A stretch of DNA of 64,000 nt from Paenisporosarcina macmurdoensis (GCF_042658845.1 NZ_JBHSRI010000025.1:248001-312000), one strand, 5' to 3'. Positions 1 through 9,400 are shown, numbered from the stretch's first letter. A program made the numbers and translations. Notes: generated by a model from the sequence alone, not told the origin.

Positions 1-1000
1 CTTTTTCTACTGAATTAGCCATGGATTTAGAACCGATAATCCCTTTAAAGCATTTTTACGTCACAGCGAAACAGTTGGTGAAGGGTCATTGGAAGTGATT
101 TTTGACAGAATGGTTGATGGAGACAAAAGTAAAATATTTTATAAACCATTCTATCGTCGAAATGATTTCAATGACGAAAAATATAAACCTACTTTTGCTC
201 CAAACGCATACAGCGGTCAAACCGTTTCAATGGATATCTTCTTAAATAAGTGGCAGGGATCTGATATGTTCATAACTCCATATGTACGAAATACTTTTAA
301 TTCAAAGTGTATTACATTAGAGAAAATTGAATTAAAAAATCAGCAGTGGAATGAAATCCAGTTTGTAATCCCAGATACTAACGGAGCAATGATTGATGAG
401 GTTGGATATATAATAGAAAGTCCTTCTATACTTACAAGCAGAGCAATTGGAGCTCTTTATCTAGATAACTTCCATATTTATGGTGACTCAGAATACAGCA
501 TTGATTTTGCAAAACAATTTGTTGAATTTAAAAGTGTAACCCCGTTTTCCCATAATAATGGAGAGTGGAACCTGTTGGAAAATAGTATGGAGTGTATATC
601 TTTAGATAATTGCTCATGCTACACTGGGAATTATTACACAGAAAATGCAATGATTGAAGCAGAAATAGAGCCTCTAAAAGGGATAAGTCATAATCTTATC
701 TTTAGAGCAAAGGGAATACAAATGCACTATTTAGCTGGCTTCGATGGCGAAGGTAAAGTATCACTTATTCTAAATAACTTTGGTTACGAACGTTTAGTTA
801 CAGTTCCATTTGCATGGAGATTAGCGAACAAATATGTATTTAAAATAGAATGTAATGGTAATCAAATTCGGTTTTCCATCGATGGACAGACTGTTATTAA
901 GTATACTGATTCGCAGTTCTCTGAGGGGATGTTTGGATTTGGTTGTCTTGAAAAAGGCATAGCTAAAATTTCCTCTTTTAAAATCAAAGAATTGAATTAA
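1..1000 (+). pseudogene. C-terminal part of an ADP-ribosylglycohydrolase-like protein, 5' end outside window, possible frame break
   Basis: The frame ending at 1000 is open back to position 14, where a TGA at 11-13 stops it. A TTG at 89 could serve as a start, but the residues encoded at 22-88 (beginning HGFRTDNPFKAF) already look like part of the same beta-sandwich domain, so 89 is probably not the natural start. The frame open at 3-25 could join it through a one-base shift near 20-25. The 300 visible residues contain no catalytic domain. Pieces such as VIFDRMVDGD, KPFYRR and VTPFSHN resemble, from memory, the C-terminal jelly-roll region of large bacterial ADP-ribosylglycohydrolase family proteins, which often sit beside LacI regulators as here. 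The enzymatic part would lie upstream. Family assignment is moderate; the break is an inference from about 90 bases. Confidence 0.5.
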
Positions 1001-1007
1001 CAGTGCA

Positions 1008-1056
1008 AAGGTTTAGAAAAGGTCGGTTTTTCAACGATGCTTCTCTAAACCTTTTT
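1008..1056 (+). terminator. intrinsic terminator
   Basis: AAGGTTTAGA at 1008-1017 pairs with TCTAAACCTT at 1044-1053, followed by a T run. It closes the glycohydrolase-like gene and separates it from the LacI-type gene. Confidence 0.8.
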
Positions 1057-1109
1057 TATAGTATGTAAGTGAATAATAGCTGATAGTGAGATGAGGAGTG
1101 AGAGGTCTA

Positions 1110-2129
1110 GTGAAAAAAAGCAGTATTACCATTAGAGATGTTGCAAAAGAAGCTGGTTTATCGATTGCTACCGTATCTCGATACATAAACAAAAAAGGGT
1201 ACATAAGTGAAAAAGCTGAAAAGAAAATAAAAGAGGTCATGGATCAGCTAGATTATAAACCGAATGAAATTGCAAGAAGCCTCTCCAATAAAAAAACCAA
1301 TACCATTGCTTTAATTATTCCGGATATAACTAATCCATTCTTTCCTGAACTTGTCGTTGCAATTGAGAAAATAGCAAAAGGTAAGGGTTATAGTTTGATT
1401 TTGATTAATACACAAGAAGAAAGTCTACATTCAAATGGGTTCTGGAGAGGTCTAGAAAGTCGATTTATAGATGGATTAATTTTAGCGGCTTTCGAATTTA
1501 ATGAAAGTGTGTTAAAGGGAATGGAAAATATCAAACTTCCTTTTATTAAGGTTGACCGAGCGGCAGGCGATGATGCAGATAATTCAATCGGTATTGATAA
1601 CCATCAGGGTGCTAAACTCGCCGTACAACATCTAATCGAGATGGGTTGTAAAAAAATTGCACATATTAGTGGACCTAACTCGTACCCATCTTCATTAGAC
1701 AGGATGAAGGGTTACGTAAGTACCATGAAAGATTATCTTCCAAAGGAGGAAGTTATTATTTATGACGGAGACTTTTCTCTTGAAAGTGGAAAAAAATTAA
1801 CAGAAGAACTCATGAGAGATCACGAAAATGTTGACGGAATCTTCCTTGCTAATGACTTGATGGCAATAGGTGCATTAAAAGCCTTAAAACAAATGAAAAT
1901 AAAAGTTCCAGATGAAATAGCTATTATAGGATTCGATGGAATTAAACTAACTCAAATGGTTGAACCTGAAATTAGTACAATTGAACAGCCAATTTATGAT
2001 TTAGGCGTCATCGCAACTACCCAACTGATCAACATGATTGAAAAAAAGAATGACAGTATAGGAAATATTAAACTTGATGTTCGACTAGTCAAAAGGGAAT
2101 CAACTTTGGGTTATAAACCAAAGAATTAA
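1110..2129 (+). CDS. LacI/CcpA-family transcriptional regulator
   Basis: A DNA-binding repressor of about 339 residues, close to the usual 330-340. The N-terminus has the LacI helix-turn-helix (TIRDVAKEAGLSIATVSRY), then the hinge helix (YKPNEIARSLS), and a periplasmic-binding-protein-like effector domain beginning TNTIALIIPDITNPFF. GTG at 1110 is preferred over GTG at 1098 because AGAGG at 1101-1105 and GAGGAG at 1093-1098 lie at workable distances from it, while 1098 has no good site. Family members bind a sugar or sugar phosphate. Its place next to a glycohydrolase-like gene suggests local control of a carbohydrate or nucleoside-sugar locus, but the effector cannot be read from sequence. 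Confidence 0.9.
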   Translation: MKKSSITIRDVAKEAGLSIATVSRYINKKGYISEKAEKKIKEVMDQLDYKPNEIARSLSNKKTNTIALIIPDITNPFFPELVVAIEKIAKGKGYSLILINTQEESLHSNGFWRGLESRFIDGLILAAFEFNESVLKGMENIKLPFIKVDRAAGDDADNSIGIDNHQGAKLAVQHLIEMGCKKIAHISGPNSYPSSLDRMKGYVSTMKDYLPKEEVIIYDGDFSLESGKKLTEELMRDHENVDGIFLANDLMAIGALKALKQMKIKVPDEIAIIGFDGIKLTQMVEPEISTIEQPIYDLGVIATTQLINMIEKKNDSIGNIKLDVRLVKRESTLGYKPKN

Positions 2130-2388
2130 TGGTAAGAACCCCAATTTTTATGGGAAATCCAAGTCATTAAAATACATTTTTGGATCTAAGTGTCTTTATA
2201 CCTTATTTAACTCCGAGGTGAAATAGTGATTAATCGGAAAAGAACTCGTAGTGAATCATTTGAAAAAAGAGCGGGGTTCTTGATAAGGGTTTCTTAGAAT
2301 ATTCTTAAACGACAAGATAAAAAGCCAACCGAATAAAAATGGGCATTGCAAAGACGTTTACATTACCGAATCGAAAGGGAGTGGAGCG

Positions 2389-2655
2389 ATGGAATGGTCG
2401 TACTGGAAAGTGATTTTGAAATATGGCCATGTTGGACAACGAAAAGAAGTCAGTGTTGCACGCTATTTAACAATGCCAACCGAAAGCCTGCTGCTCGATG
2501 TCATGATGGAAGCCCAACACATGCCAGGAGTAAAAGCGAGAGGCATACTGTCTGCAAGACGCATTACACTCGATGAATACTTGATCGGTCATCGAGAAGA
2601 AGCTGAGAACTTGTATTTACAGAAATTGAAGGCATTTCATAAGATAACGAGTTGA
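2389..2655 (+). CDS. small conserved hypothetical protein, 88 aa
   Basis: ATG at 2389 follows GGGAGTGGAG with good spacing, and a strong terminator follows the stop, so the reading frame is well supported as a gene. The protein is soluble, mixed alpha/beta, with no cysteine pair, membrane segment or recognised catalytic motif. The overlapping frame beginning at 2346 lacks a ribosome binding site and is discarded. I do not recognise a named family. It sits alone between the LacI gene and the CoiA-like/OLD pair. Confidence 0.65.
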   Translation: MEWSYWKVILKYGHVGQRKEVSVARYLTMPTESLLLDVMMEAQHMPGVKARGILSARRITLDEYLIGHREEAENLYLQKLKAFHKITS

Positions 2656-2704
2656 GAAAATCAGCGTCATCAATACAAAAGCAGAATTAAAATTTTTATA
2701 TGTA

Positions 2705-2745
2705 AAGACCACTGGTTAAATCAACCAAGTGGTCTTTTATTTTTG
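2705..2745 (+). terminator. intrinsic terminator
   Basis: AAGACCACTGGTT at 2705-2717 pairs with AACCAAGTGGTCTT at 2723-2736 with one bulge, followed by TTTATTTTT. It isolates the downstream two-gene unit. Confidence 0.85.
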
Positions 2746-2938
2746 GGGAACTGAACGTTCGAGAAGACTTTTATCAAGCCTATCATTTGTGATTGAATTG
2801 AAAATAATATTTTACTTAGTTACTTATTCCATAAAACGACACTTTTCTCTATTCATGGAAGGAATTTCTTGAGATGAAGTCGAATGTAAATAAATGACTC
2901 TAATAAATATATTGGAAATTTTAAATGGAGGTAAACAA

Positions 2939-4165
2939 GTGAATTTCTCAAAAAATGTAGTTACAAATGAACGGGAAATTATAGAAACCCTACTTCAAAA
3001 TCATACTCCTAGTGAACTGAAAAATTTAGCGAAAAAGAAACTTTATGTCTGTCCTTACTGTGATGAAAAACTGATTATTCGTTCTGGTGATATTCGTGGA
3101 ACATATTTTGCGCACACCACTAACAATGCGTGTGAAAAGTCAGAACAAGTTGAACGAGCATTTCAAAAATATATTAAACAGAAACAGAGGGAATCATTTC
3201 GTCATCCAATTTTGGTAGGGATGATTAAAGACGAACTTTTAACAGCAAACAGTGGGTCAAAGGATATTATCATTGAAGAAGGTTATTTATCACCAGGTCT
3301 CACAAAATTCTTTCCAGATTTATATGTGAAGATTGGGCAAAGTAAGTGGGCGATAACTGTTATAACAAAAATCAACGAGTCAGAAGATATTCAGATCGCT
3401 AGCCAATTCAAAAAAAGGAAGAAACATTTTTTGGATAATGGTTATCAATCATTGTGGTTGATTGATCGTGCCAATTTTGCATTGGAAAAGAACCAAAATA
3501 GTATTGTTTTATGGGAAACAGAATGGCTAGCGTCAACTAGAAGTTCAGAGGATACTAAATGGGAAAGGTTACTTGAAAGCCTTGGTGAAAGAAATGAGGT
3601 TTTAGATGCATTTAGTTTTAGTGGAGATTCAAAAAGAAAAGGATGGCAAGTTCAGAGTGCTTATTATATTACAATTGATGATGAACGCACATATATTTCA
3701 GTTAATAGATATGTAGATGATCGTGTGCTAAAACCCTTTAGAGGATTTCTTATAGGGGAAGTATATCGTATATCTTTGGCCAAGGCATTACAGATTCAAA
3801 CAGAAAACTTCCAATTGGCTGACTCTAAATTTGAGAATGAACTTCGAGAAGAATTTGCAAAAAAACATCAAACATTATTGATTATTAAAAAGCGCAAGTT
3901 GGAAGAAGAGCTAAGAAGAGAACTAGAAAGAATTAATAAATTAGACGAATCAGCTCCGTGGCCAGTAGGAAAGCCAAAAGAGAATCAAAGTGGATATGTT
4001 TTGGGTCGTTTACGCAAGAGAGAAAAGAAAGTGTTGTCAATAGATGAGGCAGAGGAACTGGAAAGGAAACGAGAAGAAGTGAGAAGATCTTTGTTTATAG
4101 GTAGTGAGGAAGAATATCAAAAATTTAAAAGAAACTTAGAAAACACCGGACGTAGCTGGGGGTGA
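2939..4165 (+). CDS. CoiA-like protein with zinc-binding and degenerate nuclease-fold region
   Basis: GTG at 2939 is chosen because GGAGGT at 2927-2932 precedes it by six bases; the upstream ATG at 2894 has no such site. The 408-residue protein has a C-C-H-C cluster (C38, C41, H59, C65 in VCPYCDEKL...YFAHTTNNAC) typical of the zinc-finger part of competence protein CoiA. A PD-(D/E)xK-like core follows, with FFPDLYV (D127) and a strand reading KWAITVITK. In CoiA that strand usually carries Glu; here Thr occupies the place, so nuclease activity is doubtful. The C-terminal third (about 300-400) is highly charged and probably helical. Only 43 bases separate it from an OLD-type ATPase gene, so it may be a defence partner rather than a competence protein. 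Confidence 0.7.
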   Translation: MNFSKNVVTNEREIIETLLQNHTPSELKNLAKKKLYVCPYCDEKLIIRSGDIRGTYFAHTTNNACEKSEQVERAFQKYIKQKQRESFRHPILVGMIKDELLTANSGSKDIIIEEGYLSPGLTKFFPDLYVKIGQSKWAITVITKINESEDIQIASQFKKRKKHFLDNGYQSLWLIDRANFALEKNQNSIVLWETEWLASTRSSEDTKWERLLESLGERNEVLDAFSFSGDSKRKGWQVQSAYYITIDDERTYISVNRYVDDRVLKPFRGFLIGEVYRISLAKALQIQTENFQLADSKFENELREEFAKKHQTLLIIKKRKLEEELRRELERINKLDESAPWPVGKPKENQSGYVLGRLRKREKKVLSIDEAEELERKREEVRRSLFIGSEEEYQKFKRNLENTGRSWG

Positions 4166-4208
4166 ATGTTTTTCAAGATATTAATATTTATGGATTTGAG
4201 GAGACTAT

Positions 4209-5885
4209 ATGAAGTTACAGAGTTTTTCGGTAGAAAATTATAAAATTTTTAAAGAAAATTTTACTTTGAACATTAATGAGAGTTCAATTGTGATATTAAC
4301 TGGTAGAAATAATACGGGTAAGTCTACCCTATTAGAGGCGATAAATTGGTTCTTTAAAAAAGAAACAAAATCTAATACTATTCCAATAGATTGCTATACA
4401 GATGAGGGTAAAGAAATAATCTTTAGAGGAAAATTTGGTTTTGGTGAAGAATCATTTACATTTACAAAAAAATATTCTAATGGAAGTACTCCCAAATTTT
4501 TTGACGACCAGGGTATTGAGATAAAGGCATCTCATCAACTTAGAGCTAATTTGGATGTGATTTTATCTAATGATCCTTTTTATATTACTCCAGCCATGTC
4601 TATAGACGATTTGAATTCACAGGTCCAAAATATATATTCGGAAGCAACTAAAAATAAAATTCAGGAAATTGAAAATGCTACATTTGAGGATGAAGATGTT
4701 TCTGAAGAACATAAATTAAAAAAAGAATATGAAGAATTAAAACTATCAATCCCTAAGTTTGTTACATCTTTAAAGAAAACCCTAGATGAATCTTTAAGAT
4801 TGGTAAGTGGCCAAGTTTCCGTGGCTTTGCAACGTTTATTTTCTAATGATTCAATATCACTTAAAATAAGTGGTGGAGAAAGTGGAGGCATTAGCTCAAG
4901 TGAAATTGTTAAATCAATGAAATCAAATTTATTTATAAATCAAGATGAAAGATCAGATATGCATTTATCTAACCAAGGTACTGGATTGCAAAGAATGACA
5001 TTAATATATCTTATTCAGAATATGATTGATAATAATCTCATTGGTAATAGAGATGATAAAATGCTTTTAATAGATGAACCTGAAGCTTTTTTACATCCTG
5101 AAGCAGTTAGAGCTTTAAGCGATTCGTTGTATCAAATTGGCAGAGAGATGCCATTAATTATTTCAACTCACTCTCCTATATTAATAAATCTAGAAGAAAG
5201 ACATACCTCTATTCAAATTTTTAGAGTAGGTCAATCAGATGCCATAGAACTATATAAATCAGATACAGAAAAATTTGACGATGATGATTTTAAGAATTTA
5301 AAAATTCTTAATTATGTAGATTCATATGTAAATGAATTTTTCTTTGCGGATAATATATTAATTGTTGAAGGAGATACAGAATATATTGCTTTTAATCAGT
5401 TAGTTAAAATGAATAAAGATAATCTCCATATTATTAGAGCTAAAGGTAAATCTACAGTAGCCACATTAATGAAAATTTTAAATCAATTCCAAACAAAATA
5501 TACGGTATTACATGATTCTGATAACAATCCGGATTTTTCAATAAGTACATTAAGAGCCCAATTAACCAATTGTAAAAGCATTTTTGCAAATAGTATTAAT
5601 GAAGATGTAAATATATACTCATCTGTTCATACTTTTGAAGTTGCATTAGGCTTAGGGAGTATATCGGGGAGTAACAAAACACGAAAAATTTATGAAATAA
5701 TGAATGATGATTCAGTGGATACTGAAATAAGTCTGGCTAAAGAAAAAATCAAAAGTGTTTATAATGTCATTCTTTGCAATAACGAAGAGCGTACTCTACC
5801 AGATGGATTCCATAAAATCGAGACTATTGAAGATTATGAGAGACTGTTCAATCCAATGATAGAAGCGATGGTAGAACAAGCATAA
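4209..5885 (+). CDS. OLD-family ATP-dependent nuclease (AAA ATPase + TOPRIM)
   Basis: The 558-residue protein starts at ATG 4209 after GAGGAG. The N-terminal half is an SMC-like ATPase: Walker A GRNNTGKSTLLEA near residue 33, a helical region at 150-230, Walker B MLLIDEPEAFLHPEA near 292, and a switch motif STHSPI. The C-terminal half carries a TOPRIM domain, with IVEGDTEY (catalytic Glu) near 394 and LHDSDNNPD (acidic pair) near 435. This order matches OLD-family nucleases, which include GajA of the Gabija system and retron-linked effectors. No UvrD-type GajB helicase is next to it; the neighbour is the CoiA-like gene. Codon use is strongly AT-biased compared with flanking genes, which suggests horizontal transfer. 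Confidence 0.88.
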   Translation: MKLQSFSVENYKIFKENFTLNINESSIVILTGRNNTGKSTLLEAINWFFKKETKSNTIPIDCYTDEGKEIIFRGKFGFGEESFTFTKKYSNGSTPKFFDDQGIEIKASHQLRANLDVILSNDPFYITPAMSIDDLNSQVQNIYSEATKNKIQEIENATFEDEDVSEEHKLKKEYEELKLSIPKFVTSLKKTLDESLRLVSGQVSVALQRLFSNDSISLKISGGESGGISSSEIVKSMKSNLFINQDERSDMHLSNQGTGLQRMTLIYLIQNMIDNNLIGNRDDKMLLIDEPEAFLHPEAVRALSDSLYQIGREMPLIISTHSPILINLEERHTSIQIFRVGQSDAIELYKSDTEKFDDDDFKNLKILNYVDSYVNEFFFADNILIVEGDTEYIAFNQLVKMNKDNLHIIRAKGKSTVATLMKILNQFQTKYTVLHDSDNNPDFSISTLRAQLTNCKSIFANSINEDVNIYSSVHTFEVALGLGSISGSNKTRKIYEIMNDDSVDTEISLAKEKIKSVYNVILCNNEERTLPDGFHKIETIEDYERLFNPMIEAMVEQA

Positions 5886-6046
5886 TGGTACCTATAAGTA
5901 GGTCTTGTTCCACATGATTTGGCCATTGTAGTACAAGTCATGAAACAGCATTTCGAAAAGACGAATTAACATATGAATGGCCTGAGGAATCATCTGCAAA
6001 GGGGGCCTTGGATGCAAATACACCGCAGGAATTGTCTATAGGAAAA

Positions 6047-6078
6047 AACGAGCTGTGACCATCTCGAGCTCGTTTTCT
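6047..6078 (+). terminator. terminator of the recurring ACGAGCT family
   Basis: AACGAGCT at 6047-6054 pairs with AGCTCGTT at 6067-6074 and runs into TTTTCT. The 250 bases between 5886 and 6135 hold no credible gene apart from a 15-codon tail of an unrecognised frame near 5925-5970. Confidence 0.6.
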
Positions 6079-6135
6079 CGATGATCATATAATAGGATTT
6101 GCGATTAAAAGCCTAGACAAAAAGGAGGAAACTAA

Positions 6136-6477
6136 ATGGAGTATGAATTATTTAAAGCATCATTATATGAAGGTTTAGAATTTCGAAAAGCTAAGGTTAC
6201 GAGTGAAATCCTAAAAATAGAAAATGATGGAATTCGTTATTCTATTGGGAAAAACGGGAATTCTAAAAAAGTTACGTTTGAAGAATTTGAAGCTGCATTT
6301 AAAGAAATTGGGGTTAATGGGTGTATAACAAGAAATTGGTATAAACATACTTTCCCCGTTCAGGCAAAGGTGGCTAGTTGTAATTTCACAACAATTGGGG
6401 GACTTCTGCAACATATTTCTTATGTGAGTTATAGCACTGGAGTATATACCGAAATTGAAAGCATTACTAACAAGTAA
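6136..6477 (+). CDS. hypothetical protein, 113 aa
   Basis: ATG at 6136 lies after AAAGGAGG at an optimal distance. The protein is soluble, has two cysteines and no recognisable motif or signal peptide. I do not recognise the family. The gene stands alone: a terminator precedes it and a repeat element follows. The reverse-strand frame over it is a shadow. Confidence 0.7.
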   Translation: MEYELFKASLYEGLEFRKAKVTSEILKIENDGIRYSIGKNGNSKKVTFEEFEAAFKEIGVNGCITRNWYKHTFPVQAKVASCNFTTIGGLLQHISYVSYSTGVYTEIESITNK

Positions 6478-6630
6478 TCAATTTTTCGATTGTAATAAAT
6501 TCTGGTTTTTAGTCTTCAGTTATATTATGTTCAAAGAATAGAAAAAGGAGTCTTTTTCTGCACTTACATTTGAACATTGTAACCAGTTTATAATTGTCTG
6601 TTTTACACAACATGAACTTATTAATTGATT

Positions 6631-6753
6631 GCAGTGGAAGACGGCGACTCCAGCGGGAATAGCATGAGCGGAAGACCCCACAGGCGAGCTTGCTCGTCGA
6701 GGAGGCTGACGCCATGCCCGCGGAAAGCGTCCGTCTGAAACGAAAATCAACCT
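6631..6753. repeat. palindromic GC-rich repeat, copy A
   Basis: A GC-rich block (GGAAGACGGCGACTCC ... GCCCGCGGAAAGCGTCC ... AATCAACC) inside an AT-rich intergenic region. It contains the inner hairpin GCGAGCTTGCTCG. It shares sequence with copies at 32128, 32425, 36974 and 57165. The flank to 6811, ending GACTTTTAGGACAGCTC, is shared with the copy beside mnxG. The rest of 6478-6869 holds no gene; reverse-strand frames at 6509-6787 fall in the repeat and are spurious. Confidence 0.85.
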
Positions 6754-6869
6754 CTACTAAATAAAAAAGGGAACTGCCCTTAGTCATATTTTATGACTTT
6801 TAGGACAGCTCTTTCTTTTCATCTCATCTATAGCTTAGATTGACAATAAAGTCACTTGTAATTAATTCT

Positions 6870-7430
6870 TCATTTCATCTTTTCTATTTCTTGAAGCATG
6901 AAGTCATGATTCATTGCACCAGGCGCAATAAATTGTATTCGACCAGATGAATCAATCATATAAGAAGTAGGGTATGCCTGTACTTCATAGGTAGTTGACA
7001 CAACTGATTTTACATCCATCAGTATCGGAAACGTCAAACCGAAATCTTTTACAAACTCAGTGACATCTTTCTCACTTTTTTCTGACTCTATTATATTGAC
7101 CGCCAAAATCTCTACATCGACGTCCGTCTCTTCATATAGTTTTTGCATGTCTGGCATTTCTGCTCTGCATGGCGGGCACCAAGTAGCCCAAAAGTTTATA
7201 AAGACGCGTTGCCCTCTATAATCAGATAAACGAACAGTTTTACCCTCCAAAGTTGTCACTTCAAAATCGGGTGCTAGATCGCCTATTGCAAGTCCTGTCT
7301 CCTCAGAACCTTCAGCCTCATCAATCTTTGTATCTTCTTGGTTAGCTGTCTTTTCTTTTGAATTTATAAGATCAAAAACAGTCCAACTGACCATTAACGT
7401 TATAACCACAATAAGAATTGTTTTCTTCAT
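6870..7430 (-). CDS. resA: ResA/TlpA-like membrane-anchored thiol-disulfide oxidoreductase
   Basis: A 186-residue protein: an uncleaved signal anchor (about 3-22), an acidic linker, then a thioredoxin-like AhpC/TSA-type domain with the redox motif WATWCPPCRAEMP (C85, C88). The conserved cis-proline lies in YPTSYMID. Family members face outward and keep cytochrome c apocysteines or spore proteins reduced, taking electrons from CcdA. It is the last gene of the minus-strand redox operon and follows ccdA by 18 bases. The exact ResA role (cytochrome c maturation) is inferred; a StoA-like role in spore cortex synthesis is equally possible. Confidence 0.85.
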   Translation of the reverse strand: MKKTILIVVITLMVSWTVFDLINSKEKTANQEDTKIDEAEGSEETGLAIGDLAPDFEVTTLEGKTVRLSDYRGQRVFINFWATWCPPCRAEMPDMQKLYEETDVDVEILAVNIIESEKSEKDVTEFVKDFGLTFPILMDVKSVVSTTYEVQAYPTSYMIDSSGRIQFIAPGAMNHDFMLQEIEKMK

Positions 7431-7448
7431 TGATAATAACCCCCATAC

Positions 7449-8216
7449 TTATCCTAGTTTTGATAACCAAGTATCTTCGATTAATTTAAGTAGAAATCCT
7501 GAAATAATCGGCATCAGGCCTAAAAACAACACAAGACCCATAATAATCATAATGACGCCGCCCACTTTCATAATCACTTCGCTTCGGCGAACAATCCATT
7601 TCGTTGATCCGAGGAAAAACGTTAATATAAGGAACGGCAAAGCAAAACCAATTACGTACATCACGGTGTAAAGAAGGCCTTGGGCGGGATTGCTTGCAGC
7701 CAATAGTAAGATGGACCCGAAAATCGGTCCGATACAAGGGGTCCAGCCCGCAGCAAAGCCGAGTCCAATAAAGAATGTCCCTATATATCCAGCAGGTCTT
7801 TTTGAAAATTGGAAACGTCTTTCCTTCATTAAATTTGTAATATTAATCCAACCTGCAATAAAGAAGCCCATTATCACGATAAAAATCCCAGCAATGCGCT
7901 GGATAAATAAACCTGAATCACCAATTAATAAGGTTTGAAGCCATTCTCCTAAAAAAGAAGCGCTGGCTCCCAGACTAATGAAAACCAACGAAACTCCTGA
8001 TAAAAAGACGATTGAATGGCTCAATAATTTCTTGCGGATTTCAGAGCTTTGATTTCCATGCAATTCTTTTACACTGATTCCTGTTATGTAGGACAGGTAC
8101 GCCGGAAAAATAGGCAGTACGCAAGGTGATAGAAAGGAGAGAGCCCCTGCACCGACAGCCAGCAACATTCCGACAATTAAGACTGTATCTGTTTCAATTC
8201 CGCTCAATATAACCAC
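7449..8216 (-). CDS. ccdA: CcdA-type thiol-disulfide transmembrane carrier
   Basis: A 255-residue six-helix membrane protein. The two redox cysteines of the family are visible as LSPCVLPIFPAY (C32) and GWTPCIGPIFGS (C161). It passes electrons from cytoplasmic thioredoxin to extracytoplasmic thiol proteins such as the ResA-like product encoded just downstream. The start is uncertain: GTG at 8216 overlaps the upstream gene by 23 bases with only a weak purine-rich site. Length is slightly above the roughly 235 aa typical of Bacillus CcdA. Confidence 0.9.
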   Translation of the reverse strand: MVILSGIETDTVLIVGMLLAVGAGALSFLSPCVLPIFPAYLSYITGISVKELHGNQSSEIRKKLLSHSIVFLSGVSLVFISLGASASFLGEWLQTLLIGDSGLFIQRIAGIFIVIMGFFIAGWINITNLMKERRFQFSKRPAGYIGTFFIGLGFAAGWTPCIGPIFGSILLLAASNPAQGLLYTVMYVIGFALPFLILTFFLGSTKWIVRRSEVIMKVGGVIMIIMGLVLFLGLMPIISGFLLKLIEDTWLSKLG

Positions 8217-8853
8217 TCTTTCTTTGATTTAATATGAGATGAGTAAAATTCACTGCAAAAAACAATCCTACAAACCAAGGTGTCACCATATACCCAAATA
8301 CCGTAACAAAAGGCTGGATCGTCATAAGTATATATATTCCTAAAGACCATCCGATTAACAAAGCGCTTATTAAGGTATGGCTTCCTAGACGTCCTTGGGC
8401 GGTTAGGAATAGGATGAGAAGAATCGCCAGTAAAATCATATAGCCAAACGAAAACGGATTGTCATACCAAGCAAACTCCATAAATTCATACAAAAATGAA
8501 GCGATTAAAAACACAAAAATAAAAGACTGGATAAACAACAACACATTCATTTGACCCCGTTTAGACTTATAAAAAAGTAGTAATGAGCTGAATAAAACAG
8601 CTAGATAAAACGCACTCGAATCGGCGGGATATGCCAATATAGCCAATGGATCACTGATAAATACAGGGAAATTCAAGATGATTTTTCCCATCCAAATAAA
8701 AAGCACGAAATTAATAAGTTGCGAAGTTATTTCTTCTATATGTCTTTTCCTCTGCAATTTAGGCAAATCACTCATTATGTAAAAAGATAGGATTCCTCCA
8801 AATATACTAGCAATAGGAATGAAAATTGATATGAATTTAGTGCTCTCCACCAT
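8194..8853 (-). CDS. polytopic membrane protein of the ccdA operon
   Basis: About 219 residues with five to seven predicted membrane helices and no soluble domain. ATG at 8853 is preferred over the TTG at 8874 because CGGGGA lies before it at usable spacing. I do not recognise the family. Its position between OsmC and CcdA suggests a role in the same redox or membrane-quality pathway. There is no CxxC, quinone-site or heme-ligand pattern I would trust. Confidence 0.7.
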   Translation of the reverse strand: MVESTKFISIFIPIASIFGGILSFYIMSDLPKLQRKRHIEEITSQLINFVLFIWMGKIILNFPVFISDPLAILAYPADSSAFYLAVLFSSLLLFYKSKRGQMNVLLFIQSFIFVFLIASFLYEFMEFAWYDNPFSFGYMILLAILLILFLTAQGRLGSHTLISALLIGWSLGIYILMTIQPFVTVFGYMVTPWFVGLFFAVNFTHLILNQRKSGYIERN

Positions 8854-8920
8854 TGATGATGTTCCCCGTTTCAATGTCTTTCGTGATTAATAAAATATAC
8901 CGATAGTTTGAAGAAATAGG

Positions 8921-9325
8921 TCAACGGACATCACTATTGACTGTGGACGTCTTGACTATGAAAGTTACATCAATCGTTTCAATGACAGACTGAATCATTC
9001 CACAATTTTTGACGACTAAATCAGCTATCTTCACTGCATTTTGTTCGCTTAAGGGTTGGTCTGATTGGACATAGGCAGTTATAGAAAGTTGCTCAATTCG
9101 GTTGGCATGATCCGGATTTCTAACAGATGAGACGTCCATCTTTATCCTTTTGTGCTCAACTCTTTTCTTTTTCAAAATATTTCCGAGCAAAGTTCCACTG
9201 CATCCGATTAAAGAAGAGACAAAAAGCTCATAGGGACGATAACCAATTGTGTCGTTAGGAGAAATAGGTAGCGACCCGAAACCTAAATCGCCAACAATTT
9301 TTTCATTTTCGATAGTAAATTTCAT
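8921..9325 (-). CDS. OsmC/Ohr-family peroxide-related protein
   Basis: A 134-residue protein with the two conserved redox cysteines of the OsmC/Ohr fold: SLIGCSGTLLG (C42) and VVKNCGMIQSV (C108). Family members reduce organic peroxides or act in thiol stress. It is the first gene of the ccdA-resA unit and is followed by a 67-base gap. A ribosome binding site GAAAGGGG lies upstream. Its promoter region carries the TTAATC/TTAACA direct repeat also found at 11431, so it is probably a target of the adjacent two-component system. Confidence 0.85.
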   Translation of the reverse strand: MKFTIENEKIVGDLGFGSLPISPNDTIGYRPYELFVSSLIGCSGTLLGNILKKKRVEHKRIKMDVSSVRNPDHANRIEQLSITAYVQSDQPLSEQNAVKIADLVVKNCGMIQSVIETIDVTFIVKTSTVNSDVR

Positions 9326-9354
9326 TTTGAATTAAACCCCTTTCAAAATGAGTA

Positions 9355-9386
9355 TGAACATGGTTTGTTAAGATTTGATTAAGACA
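9355..9386 (-). promoter_or_regulatory. direct-repeat response-regulator site and promoter for osmC operon
   Basis: Read on the minus strand: TTAATC, five bases, TTAACA, nine bases, CATACT (a -10-like hexamer). The same order and spacing occurs at 11425-11454. Two hexamers 11 bp apart overlapping a poor -35 is the architecture used by PhoP/PhoB-type response regulators. Assignment to the adjacent regulator is an inference. Confidence 0.55.
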
Positions 9387-9400
9387 ATCACTCTTCCACA

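Noticed and set aside
4209..5885. Gabija GajA
   Set aside because: Domain order fits the OLD family, but no UvrD-like GajB gene is adjacent, so a Gabija call is not supported.
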